Shown one piece after another: positions 1-6,539 of a stretch of 8,914 bases of DNA. Under the pieces are notes generated by a model. It ran no database searches, was not told the origin of the DNA, and saw nothing but the letters and a program-made list of their open reading frames with translations. A program made the position numbers and the translations under genes. Within the stretch, counting starts at the first letter, position 1; each line of letters starts with the position of its first letter. Source of the stretch: Thermococci archaeon (lineage in GTDB: Archaea; Methanobacteriota_B; Thermococci; Methanofastidiosales; B48-G16); assembly GCA_030668905.1 (NCBI GenBank), contig DAOVEQ010000026.1, positions 1 to 8,914 on the forward strand, read 5' to 3'.

Positions 1-56
1 CGCAGGATATAGTAAAGATCAACAGAAATATAGAAATAGTTAATATCGCAAAGTAA
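1..56 (+). CDS. Possible 3' end of an upstream gene (partial)
   Basis: The frame starting at base 3 is open from the window edge to a TAA at 54-56 and encodes about 17 residues ending in IVNIAK. The composition (Ile, Val, Lys, Asn, Arg) resembles a normal protein C-terminus. The stop lies five bases before the next start codon, the tight spacing expected inside an operon. The other two plus-strand frames hit stops at 10-12 and 41-43. The fragment is too short for any family assignment and could be chance. Confidence 0.35.
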   Translation, partial: QDIVKINRNIEIVNIAK

Positions 57-61
57 GATAC

Positions 62-1528
62 ATGCAGTACTGTATTATAGACTGTTACACTGACGAGCCT
101 TCAGGGCTTGGTGTTCCCCCCTATCTCGGAACGTATCCACGATACATTGCAGGTGCTCTGAAAAACTCGTACTATATTACAATAGACGATCTCCGCTTCT
201 GGAAATATAAAAAAAAGATAAAAAGAACGAGATTAAACGAGAAAACAGATATAAAAACGTACAATCTTACGGTAAATTATCAAAATGTAGAAAAAATACT
301 TAAAAACTCTACACTGATCATAGTTTTAGGTGTGCAGACTCCTGGAAAGTATCTGAGTGCTGTTCCAGGAACTTTACACGAGATCTGTGACCTTTTAAAG
401 GATGTAAAATCAAAAAAAGTTTTAACAGGGCCTGCTGCCGGACTCGGAACTCAAAAACTAGGTGGAAAAAGGATCGAGAGATTGAAAGAAGATTTTTTTG
501 ATCTTGTGGATGAAAATTTCCTGGATATTAACGATTATAATAAAGTCAAAGAGTATTCTGTTAATGGAGCCTATATAATTAAACAGATACCACATATAAG
601 GGTAATAGAGATAGAAACTGGAAGAGGATGCCATGGCAAATGTAGTTTCTGCGTTGAATCGTTGAAAAAAATAGAATTTCGAGATGTTAAGGATATAATC
701 AAAGAGGTGAAGGCTTTTTATGATATGGGATGCAGATACTTCAGGCTCGGAAAACAGCCCTGTTTCTATTCTTATAAAAATTTTGAGGAGATAGAGAAAT
801 TGCTTAAAGCATTAAGCAAAATGGATTTAAAAATGCTTCATATAGACAATGCAAATCCCAACAGAGTTATTACTGAAGAAGGAGTAAAAATAACAAAGGC
901 GATCGTAAAGTACTGCACATCGGGGAACGTGGCAGCCTTCGGAATGGAAAGTTTTGATGAAGAGGTAATCAGAAAAAACAATCTCAATACGTCTCCAGAG
1001 GTCCTCTACAAAGCCGTGGAGATTTTAAATAAATATGGAAAACTCAGGGAAAATGGAATCCCAAAATTTTTGCCGGGGATAAATATAGTTTTAGGATTGA
1101 TAGGGGAGACAAAAGAGACGCTTGAGATAAATTATCGGGGGCTGAAAAGATTTCTGGATGAAAATCTTTTACTGAGAAGAATAAATATAAGAAAAGTTGT
1201 TCCATTTCCAAATACAAAGATATTTGAAAGAGGATTGAAAACGTTGAAGAAAAATAATAGGTTTTATTACAGCTGGAGAGAAAAAATAAGAGAAGAGATA
1301 GATAAAGAAATGTTAAAAAAAGTTATACCTGAAAATACAGTATTGAAAAACGTTTATACCGAGATTTATGATGGAAAAACAACATTTGGGAGACAATTTG
1401 GGACATACCCTTTGGTAGTCGGGATAAAAAGGAGATTAGAACTTAAAAATTTTTATGATATTAGAGTAGTAGATCATGGAAGGAGAAGTGTTACCGGTGT
1501 TGTAAGAGAAAAACTTAAAAAAGATTGA
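62..1528 (+). CDS. Radical SAM enzyme, COG1031-like, without the C-terminal helix-hairpin-helix
   Basis: This is a radical S-adenosylmethionine protein of 488 residues. The 4Fe-4S/SAM motif CxxxCxxC is formed by Cys190, Cys194 and Cys197, preceded by the family signature ETGRG. The N-terminal part begins with a conserved-looking stretch (IIDCYTDEPSGLGVPP) and has a Rossmann-like segment around 84-126 ending in LTGPAAG. After the cluster motif come typical barrel elements: FRLGKQP (about 748-768), GMES (about 311), GLIGET (about 353) and VVPFPNT (about 391). From about 430 the chain resembles the C-terminal part of COG1031 proteins (FGRQFGTYP, then GRRSVTGV at 473-480). From memory, those proteins usually continue into a helix-hairpin-helix; this one stops eight residues later. 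The reaction and substrate of the family are not known to me. ATG 62 is the only reasonable start, because a stop in frame lies at 41-43. No Shine-Dalgarno site is visible. The next gene follows after 40 bases on the same strand. Confidence 0.93.
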   Translation: MQYCIIDCYTDEPSGLGVPPYLGTYPRYIAGALKNSYYITIDDLRFWKYKKKIKRTRLNEKTDIKTYNLTVNYQNVEKILKNSTLIIVLGVQTPGKYLSAVPGTLHEICDLLKDVKSKKVLTGPAAGLGTQKLGGKRIERLKEDFFDLVDENFLDINDYNKVKEYSVNGAYIIKQIPHIRVIEIETGRGCHGKCSFCVESLKKIEFRDVKDIIKEVKAFYDMGCRYFRLGKQPCFYSYKNFEEIEKLLKALSKMDLKMLHIDNANPNRVITEEGVKITKAIVKYCTSGNVAAFGMESFDEEVIRKNNLNTSPEVLYKAVEILNKYGKLRENGIPKFLPGINIVLGLIGETKETLEINYRGLKRFLDENLLLRRINIRKVVPFPNTKIFERGLKTLKKNNRFYYSWREKIREEIDKEMLKKVIPENTVLKNVYTEIYDGKTTFGRQFGTYPLVVGIKRRLELKNFYDIRVVDHGRRSVTGVVREKLKKD

Positions 1529-1554
1529 AGATATAATAAATTATAATAAAAAAT

Positions 1555-1563
1555 AAAGGAGGA
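1555..1563 (+). promoter_or_regulatory. Strong ribosome binding site for the bactofilin-like gene
   Basis: AAAGGAGGA lies five bases before the ATG at 1569, a nearly perfect match to the archaeal anti-Shine-Dalgarno sequence and the strongest site in the window. It fixes the start of the downstream gene. The A/T-only stretch just upstream (about 1529-1554) could hold a TATA box, which would place a separate start of transcription very close to this site. That is uncertain. Confidence 0.8.
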
Positions 1564-1568
1564 TTTTC

Positions 1569-2306
1569 ATGCCGCTCTTTAGTAGTAAAGAAAAAGACAG
1601 AAAAATTAAAGTATTGAGTCAGCAGCTGGAAAGCTTAAAAGTGCAGAATCGAAATTTAACAGATCAGATAAGAAAGTATGAAGGAAGATTTGGCGATGTT
1701 AGGGGGATGCAGGGTATAATAGAAAGATTAAAAACTGAAAATCAAAACTTAGTCAACAAATTAGAAAAGTTTGTTGTGGAAAGACAGCAGATGAGAGAGT
1801 CTGTTGAAAGCTTAAAAAAAGAACTTATAATGAAAAGGGAACAGATAGAGATGAAAACTTTTGCCATCAACTCTGAACATCTCGATATAGTAATTTCCAA
1901 AGGAATTATAATCAATGGCGGAATAAATGCTAAGAAAAATGTTGTAATAGAAGAAAAAGCAAGGATCAACGGAGATATAAAAGTCTCTGGGGATGTTACT
2001 ATAGGTAATGAGGTTTACGTAAAGGGATTTATCGAAGCAGACAATATAAAAATGGGAGATGGGGTTGAGATAGAAGACAGCGTTAGAGGGAGAGGAAAGA
2101 TAGAAACAGGAATAGGTTGCACTCTAAAGTTAGTTTTAAGCGAAGGTGAACTAAGTATCGGAAATAGCACAGAGATTCTGAAGGCTGTCGGAGGAAAAGT
2201 GATCCTGGGTAATGGTGTTGTCATAAAAGATGGTATAGAATACTCGGATACAATGAAAATAGGAAGTAACGTCACAATTCATGGAGAGATAAAAACAAAA
2301 CCCTGA
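1569..2306 (+). CDS. Bactofilin-like polymer-forming protein with N-terminal coiled coil
   Basis: The 245-residue product has two parts. Residues 7-97 are rich in Lys, Glu, Gln and regularly spaced Leu, with few helix breakers except a short GRFGDVRG stretch near 39-46. This is a predicted two-segment coiled coil. Residues 104-243 are a series of short beta-strand rungs with repeating patterns such as INGDIKVSGDVTIG and VILGNGVVIKDG. This is the pattern of bactofilin (DUF583) right-handed beta-helices, which polymerise into filaments without nucleotide. There is no signal peptide or membrane segment, so it is probably cytoplasmic, perhaps a filament or scaffold. Bacterial bactofilins normally have only short disordered tails, so the long coiled coil is unusual. 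The start is set by a strong Shine-Dalgarno site. The gene ends directly against the convergent gene at 2307. A hexapeptide-repeat acyltransferase is an alternative reading, but no catalytic His or Gly-rich active-site pattern is seen. Confidence 0.82.
   Translation: MPLFSSKEKDRKIKVLSQQLESLKVQNRNLTDQIRKYEGRFGDVRGMQGIIERLKTENQNLVNKLEKFVVERQQMRESVESLKKELIMKREQIEMKTFAINSEHLDIVISKGIIINGGINAKKNVVIEEKARINGDIKVSGDVTIGNEVYVKGFIEADNIKMGDGVEIEDSVRGRGKIETGIGCTLKLVLSEGELSIGNSTEILKAVGGKVILGNGVVIKDGIEYSDTMKIGSNVTIHGEIKTKP
2291..2300 (-). terminator. Oligo-T terminator candidate for the minus-strand repeat protein gene
   Basis: Read on the minus strand, TTTTGTTTTT begins six bases after the TAG stop at 2307-2309. 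Archaeal RNA polymerase terminates at T-rich tracts without needing a hairpin, so this is a plausible end point. It lies within the last Lys codons of the convergent bactofilin-like gene. Confidence 0.45.
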
Positions 2307-3587
2307 CTACATTTCATTTTTTAAAGTTTCCAATACATCGAACGACTTTGATAGTTCTATCCTTGCTTTCTGAAGCTCAGTCTGCGGAATGGCCTCTCGT
2401 TTTACGAGATTGGAGTAAGTATCTCTGAGTTTATTGAATTTATTGTATAACTCAAAGTACTGATGTGATTTTGCTCTCGATAAAAGTTTGTTAAACCCCT
2501 GAACCTCTTTCATATATGTATTCCAGTAAATCTTTAATCCCTGGACTTCGTACTGACTTGTCCTGACTGTCTCTCTTTGTATCATTTCTTTTCTAGCCAC
2601 TTTTCTCTCTTTTAAAGATTTTAAAATCCTGTTACACTCAAAAAGTTTGTTTTTTATCTTATCACTCACAGGTTTCGGGATATCTTTGGAGATAGATTCA
2701 TATCTGTTCACACATGTTTTGTAATTACTCATTAATCCTTCTAGATCTTCTTTCTTTGCCTTTTCAAGTATCTCATTGGAAAGTTTCATTATTGCCAGTA
2801 CCTCTTTTTTAAGGTCTTTACTCCTCCCTACCATGTCTATTCTATCTCTCAGCTCCTGAATCCTTTTTTCTGCCACTTCTTTCAATTGTGGAAATCCGGG
2901 ACCCATTCTATCTTTTTCGTCTAGAAATTCGAGGTATTTTCTCCTGACTTCTTCTGAATTGCTGACAATATATTTTTTTGTATATTCTCTAAGTATTCTA
3001 TCAAGTTTATCGAGAAAAACTTCGTATTCTCCTCTTAGTTTCTGAGATTCTTTTTTATGAGAGACCTTATTTATTTTATCCTTCAGTTCTGTGAGGCTTT
3101 TATCTATTCTCTCGATCACATACGGATTTTTATCGAGCAACTTATTTCTTTCATTGAGTAATTGGAGGTACTTTGATTTAACTTTATCCAGATTGTAGAG
3201 GATATATACAGTATCATAAAGCCTGTTAATTTCCTCAACCTCTTTTAAAAGCTCCTTTGTTCTTGGTGATATCTCTTCTTCATGTTTTGGAGGTTTAGGC
3301 TTTTCTAAAAGTGGAAACTCTCTTTTTGGAACTTCTACCTCTGGTATAGAAACTTCTAAAGGAATTGGAACCTCTTCAAATGGTTTCAATAGATCTTCCT
3401 CCTCTTTTTCTGTAATTTCCTCCTTTGGGATCGCTTCGAGAGGTTCAAGAGTAAAGTATTTTTTATATACCCATGATTTGTCCCTTATTTCGGAATCGGG
3501 AGCAAGTCTTCCAAAGGCTTCTCCTTTGATTTCTATGAGTTCCTCTTCATCAAGGACATTTTTTATGTACTCATTCATGTCTTCCAT
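2307..3587 (-). CDS. Uncharacterised helical repeat protein with acidic/proline linker
   Basis: I do not recognise this 426-residue protein. Residues 1-47 form a short, possibly structured head. Residues 48-108 are rich in Pro, Glu and Lys and look like a disordered linker. Residues 110-426 are almost entirely charged helix. Residues 120-175 and 198-253 align without gaps at an offset of 78, with about 20 identities in 56 positions (Tyr124/202, Tyr128/206, Tyr140/218, Leu141/219, Pro155/233, Leu168/246). A third, weaker copy keeps the spacing (Tyr296), and a fourth around 371-424 resembles the third. There is no signal peptide, membrane segment or enzyme motif. The likely role is a scaffold or binding protein of solenoid or helical-bundle type, which is inference. 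The start at 3587 has GAGG six bases upstream; Met4 is an alternative. The gene is 93 bases downstream of the NIF3-like gene and probably has its own promoter. Confidence 0.85.
   Translation of the reverse strand: MEDMNEYIKNVLDEEELIEIKGEAFGRLAPDSEIRDKSWVYKKYFTLEPLEAIPKEEITEKEEEDLLKPFEEVPIPLEVSIPEVEVPKREFPLLEKPKPPKHEEEISPRTKELLKEVEEINRLYDTVYILYNLDKVKSKYLQLLNERNKLLDKNPYVIERIDKSLTELKDKINKVSHKKESQKLRGEYEVFLDKLDRILREYTKKYIVSNSEEVRRKYLEFLDEKDRMGPGFPQLKEVAEKRIQELRDRIDMVGRSKDLKKEVLAIMKLSNEILEKAKKEDLEGLMSNYKTCVNRYESISKDIPKPVSDKIKNKLFECNRILKSLKERKVARKEMIQRETVRTSQYEVQGLKIYWNTYMKEVQGFNKLLSRAKSHQYFELYNKFNKLRDTYSNLVKREAIPQTELQKARIELSKSFDVLETLKNEM
2311..2322 (+). terminator. Oligo-T terminator candidate for the bactofilin-like gene
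   Basis: The plus strand reads ATTTCATTTTTT starting four bases after the TGA at 2304-2306, including an uninterrupted run of six T at 2317-2322. This fits archaeal oligo-T termination. The tract is antisense to the last codons (LKNEM) of the convergent gene. Confidence 0.45.
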
Positions 3588-3600
3588 TCTTTTCCCTCGG

Positions 3601-3624
3601 ATTTCCAGTATAATTTCCAGTATA
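3601..3624 (-). repeat. Perfect 12-bp tandem repeat in the leader of the repeat protein gene
   Basis: Bases 3601-3612 and 3613-3624 are identical; on the minus strand each reads TATACTGGAAAT. The pair ends 13 bases before the start codon, just upstream of the ribosome binding site, and borders a TATA-like stretch (3621-3632). It could be a repressor operator, a leader element or a recent slippage duplication. Confidence 0.75.
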
Positions 3625-3656
3625 TATTATCTTCCTCTTTATTTAAAATTTTCTAT

Positions 3657-3670
3657 GATATAAATATTTT
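3657..3670 (-). promoter_or_regulatory. TATA-box candidate for the repeat protein gene
   Basis: The minus strand reads AAAATATTTATATC, close to an archaeal TATA box with an A-rich upstream recognition element. A start of transcription about 25 bases downstream would give a leader of roughly 50 bases containing the 12-bp tandem repeat. A second TATA-like stretch at about 3621-3632 is nearer the gene. Either could be the real site. Confidence 0.35.
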
Positions 3671-3680
3671 GTCTTCAAAC

Positions 3681-4484
3681 TTAGCAGTAAACTCCGCTTA
3701 TTTTTATAACTTCTATGCTTTCTTTTTCCAGAGCTTTTATAAAAGGATTTATACCGACTGAATCGCTTACTATATGACCTGACACTATAAGATTCCCTTT
3801 TTCATTCTTCAGTTTGAGGTAATCAGCGACACCTACATGAATATAAACAACACAAAATCCGTATTCAAAATAAGTTTTCGCGATATCGTACCCACCGTTA
3901 GTACCTGCTCCATGTGCTACCACAGTCTTTCTTGCGTCTCCTTCTTCGCTCCCTATCACAGCTTTTATTTTTGTGAGTGCTTTTTGGAACTCGGGGAGAG
4001 TATATAACGAATTTATAACATCTCTTACCCTTTCTGGTTTTGCGTTGTTCACAGTTTCCTGCATTATTCTTCTTCCTATTTCATCCAACGGATTGTGTAT
4101 ATTCATTAATGGCATCCCAATTTTTTTAGTTATCGATGGAATGTGTGTATAATTCCGTGAATGATTCGCTATTTTTAAACTATTTTTTAAGCTCTCTATA
4201 GATTTCCATGCTTTTTCTTCCGGGATTCCGTTTTTTATCATGATGCTTGCGTGTTTATCAATTATTTTATAAAAATTGAGAACAGCATTATTCCCCAGGG
4301 GATGATGCGCTATTACACAATCACATTTTAGTTTCTGGGCTAAAAGAAGTTCTGAGACATTTATATCGATCCCAAAAAGAACTCTTTTTATATTTTCTCC
4401 ATGTAGGTATATCTCAGAATCTTCAGGAATTTTCTTCTGCCCTGCCAATTTTAAAGCTATTCCCATTATTTCTTCTGTATTCAT
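3681..4484 (-). CDS. NIF3-like metal-binding protein (NGG1p-interacting factor 3 family)
   Basis: The 267-residue length matches the archaeal and firmicute branch of the NIF3 family. The N-terminal metal-binding motif is seen as AHHPLG with His60 and His61, preceded by the strand VLFGIDI that is usual before it. The C-terminal half has SGHIVSDSVG with His237 and Asp241, which likely completes the metal site, and an AHGAGTNGGYD segment. NIF3 proteins are toroidal metal-binding proteins of unsettled biochemical role; some are proposed to be hydrolases or GTP cyclohydrolase-like. No membrane segment is present. The ATG overlaps the TGA of the upstream amidohydrolase gene as ATGA, so the two are probably translated in a coupled way. 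No good Shine-Dalgarno site is seen, consistent with coupling. Confidence 0.9.
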   Translation of the reverse strand: MNTEEIMGIALKLAGQKKIPEDSEIYLHGENIKRVLFGIDINVSELLLAQKLKCDCVIAHHPLGNNAVLNFYKIIDKHASIMIKNGIPEEKAWKSIESLKNSLKIANHSRNYTHIPSITKKIGMPLMNIHNPLDEIGRRIMQETVNNAKPERVRDVINSLYTLPEFQKALTKIKAVIGSEEGDARKTVVAHGAGTNGGYDIAKTYFEYGFCVVYIHVGVADYLKLKNEKGNLIVSGHIVSDSVGINPFIKALEKESIEVIKISGVYC

Positions 4485-5707
4485 ATTATCATTCCATCTT
4501 TTATGACATATTCTATGTTTTTCTTTTCTCTCAATATTTTTATATTCTCCAAAGGATTTTTATTTACAATGATCATGTCTGCAGTTTTTCCTTCTTCTAT
4601 CGTTCCAAGATCGTCTCTCCCCATTGTTATTGCCCCATTTTTTGTAGCAGCTGTGATCGCTTCCATCTCCGTAAAACCTATTTTTTCTACCAAAAGTTCC
4701 AGTTCTAAAGCATTATCTCCGTGAGGAAGTAACTCAGGTCCTATAAAATCTGTCCCTGTTGCTATTGTTACTCCCATCTTGTATGCCAGAGCAATACTCT
4801 CTTTATGTATCTCCGATGTCTTTTTAATCTTTTGCAGACCATACTCGGGAACATCGAAGTCTTTGCCCTCTGTAAACAGTTTATAATTCACAGATAACGT
4901 GGGTATATATACGCAGTTATTTTCGATCATCATTCTGCACGTTTTTTTATCTAGATAAAATCCATGGACTATATTTTTCACTCCTGCTTTTACAGCATTC
5001 CTTATGCCTTCTGTACCCTGTGAATGTGTATCTACTTTTTTATTTACCCTCTCGGCCTCTTCCACAACTGCTCTTATCTCTTCTACAGTGAACTGTGATT
5101 GTTCTGGAGAATCTTTTTCCGATAACACTCCCCCAGTTGTACACATCTTAATAAAATCCACACCTTCTCTTAACAGTTCCCTGGCAGCTTTTCTGCATTC
5201 GTCAACACCATCTACTATACACGACATTTCAGCTTTCTTAGCCCATTCCAACGGAAGCATGTGAAAATCGCCATGGCCACCAGTCTGGCTCATCGCTCTT
5301 CCAGCTGCCTGAATTCTAGGACCTTTTATGATCCCTTCATTGACAGCATCTCTTAAAGCTAAGGAATGAGGACTTATTCCTGCACATCTAACACTCGTAA
5401 ATCCAGCTTCTACAAGTTTCTCTACATCTTTTACAGCTCTTATCGTCTTCAATGCAGAATTTTCCAGGACCCAATCCAGGGGATTCATGCTCCTTGTTCC
5501 AGCTAAGTGAAGATGCGAATCTATCAATCCTGGAAGTACATACTTGCCTTTGGCATTGATTATTTTTCCTCTTTCCTCAGGAGAACCTATCTCTTTTATT
5601 TTATTGTTTTCAATGAGAATAGATACATCCTCTTCAAAGTTTCCATTGCCGTCGATCAGAGAACAGTTTTTTATTGTTAACATAACACATATTCTTTGTT
5701 CTACCAT
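4481..5707 (-). CDS. Metal-dependent amidohydrolase (imidazolonepropionase/prolidase-like, M38 type)
   Basis: The protein of 408 residues carries the full metal set of the amidohydrolase superfamily. It has HxH at His65 and His67 (LIDSHLHL), a likely carboxylated Lys187 (DFIKMCTTGG), His228 (THSQ), His248 (VHGF) and the catalytic Asp320 (GTDF). The GGHGD motif at 143-147 is typical of the subgroup containing Xaa-Pro/Xaa-Arg dipeptidases and related enzymes. The terminal parts (LIDGNG near 18 and GTIEEGKTADMIIV near 368) form the usual composite beta-sandwich. Hydrolysis of a small N-acyl amino acid, dipeptide or cyclic amide is likely; the exact substrate cannot be told. ATG 5707 has a weak AAGGAA nine bases upstream. 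The internal ATG at 5683 (Met9) would start the protein at MLTIKNC, which fits the family equally well. The NIF3-like gene overlaps its stop. Confidence 0.93.
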   Translation of the reverse strand: MVEQRICVMLTIKNCSLIDGNGNFEEDVSILIENNKIKEIGSPEERGKIINAKGKYVLPGLIDSHLHLAGTRSMNPLDWVLENSALKTIRAVKDVEKLVEAGFTSVRCAGISPHSLALRDAVNEGIIKGPRIQAAGRAMSQTGGHGDFHMLPLEWAKKAEMSCIVDGVDECRKAARELLREGVDFIKMCTTGGVLSEKDSPEQSQFTVEEIRAVVEEAERVNKKVDTHSQGTEGIRNAVKAGVKNIVHGFYLDKKTCRMMIENNCVYIPTLSVNYKLFTEGKDFDVPEYGLQKIKKTSEIHKESIALAYKMGVTIATGTDFIGPELLPHGDNALELELLVEKIGFTEMEAITAATKNGAITMGRDDLGTIEEGKTADMIIVNKNPLENIKILREKKNIEYVIKDGMII

Positions 5708-5778
5708 TTTAATTTTTTCCTTGGTATGGAATTATGTCAATAGTTCCCATTCGTTAAGAATCAATAATTGTATTTATT

Positions 5779-5794
5779 TTAGAGATAACTCTAA
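5779..5794 (-). other. Perfect 6-bp inverted repeat over the amidase stop codon
   Basis: TTAGAG and CTCTAA are separated by four bases, and the TAG stop of the amidase gene forms part of the stem. No T-run follows on the minus strand, so it is not a normal intrinsic terminator. The rest of the gap (5708-5778) is A/T-rich with a weak TATA-like AAAATAAATA near 5771-5780, which could serve the amidohydrolase gene. Confidence 0.35.
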
Positions 5795-6531
5795 TAAATT
5801 TCTTTTATGTCTTTCAGAACAGGAAATTTTTTCCGCACTTCCTTTACTAAAGAAAGATCGATCTCACATGTTAATAGAGTCTCATCTTTTCCTCCTTCGA
5901 TCATTCTTCTTCCCCATGGATCTATTACAGAAGAATGCCCGAAATACTCGAATTTCGTGTCGTTGCCGACTCTGTTGCATCCTATAACATAAACCAGGTT
6001 ATCAATCGCTCTTGCTTTTAACAAAGTCCTCCAGTGTTCAATTCTAGGATACGGCCATTCTGCACATATGATCAGTATTTCAGCTCCATTTATAGTTAGT
6101 TTTCTCGAAAGTTCTGGAAATCTTAGATCATAACATATCATCATCCCTATATTTTCTTTTAATCCGATTTTGTTTCCCGCCGCAAAGAATCTCTCTTCAT
6201 TCATCAGTGAAAAGAGATGAATCTTCCTGTAAGAAGCTTCTAATCCTTTTGGCGATATATAATGCATCGTATTGTAATGATTTTCCGCTATTGATCCGAA
6301 AATTTTGATATTTTTCTCCTTTGCAGTTTCTGTAAGTTTTTTAATAGTTTTTCCATTGAGGGGTTCTGCTAACTCTTTTACATCCTTTGCATATCCAGTA
6401 GTCCAGAGTTCAGGAAATACTATAATATCGGATTTTCTTTTCACCGCTTCTTCTATAAAGGATACCCCCTTCTGTATGTTTCTCCCTTTATCCCCCAGTA
6501 CTATATCCATCTGCGCTATCGAGATTATCAT
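5791..6531 (-). CDS. Carbon-nitrogen hydrolase of the nitrilase superfamily (omega-amidase-like)
   Basis: The catalytic triad of the nitrilase superfamily is clear: Glu41 in FPELW, Lys103 in YRKIHLF and Cys133 in MICYDLRFPEL. A further Glu near 113-114 (MNEERFF) is where the second conserved glutamate is expected. The C-terminal part has FGHSSVIDPWG and ends in FPVLKD, typical of the NIT2/YafV branch that includes omega-amidases acting on alpha-keto acid amides. With 246 residues it is slightly shorter than the usual 260-280, because the loop before YRKIHLF is compact. It is probably cytoplasmic. Substrate specificity is inference. The start is eight bases after the stop of the ABC ATPase gene, with no clear Shine-Dalgarno site, so it is likely on the same transcript. 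An 83-base gap follows before the amidohydrolase gene. Confidence 0.92.
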   Translation of the reverse strand: MIISIAQMDIVLGDKGRNIQKGVSFIEEAVKRKSDIIVFPELWTTGYAKDVKELAEPLNGKTIKKLTETAKEKNIKIFGSIAENHYNTMHYISPKGLEASYRKIHLFSLMNEERFFAAGNKIGLKENIGMMICYDLRFPELSRKLTINGAEILIICAEWPYPRIEHWRTLLKARAIDNLVYVIGCNRVGNDTKFEYFGHSSVIDPWGRRMIEGGKDETLLTCEIDLSLVKEVRKKFPVLKDIKEIY

Positions 6532-6539
6532 AATCTTTT

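Noticed and set aside
1529..1568. Remnant of the missing helix-hairpin-helix after the radical SAM stop codon
   Set aside because: The 40 bases are almost pure A/T with several stops and the ribosome binding site of the next gene. No frame gives a helix-hairpin-helix pattern.
2015..2275. Minus-strand open frame opposite the bactofilin-like gene
   Set aside because: The Pro/Ser/Ile-rich product is what the opposite strand of beta-helix codons gives, and no start signal is present.
5735..5742. TTGACA-like hexamer on the minus strand upstream of the amidohydrolase gene
   Set aside because: The gene content is archaeal, so a bacterial -35 element is not expected, and no matching -10 element lies at the right distance.
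5544..5987. Plus-strand open frame of 147 codons across the amidohydrolase/amidase junction
   Set aside because: It lies antisense to two genes with intact catalytic motifs, crosses their intergenic gap, has no ribosome binding site and shows no domain pattern.
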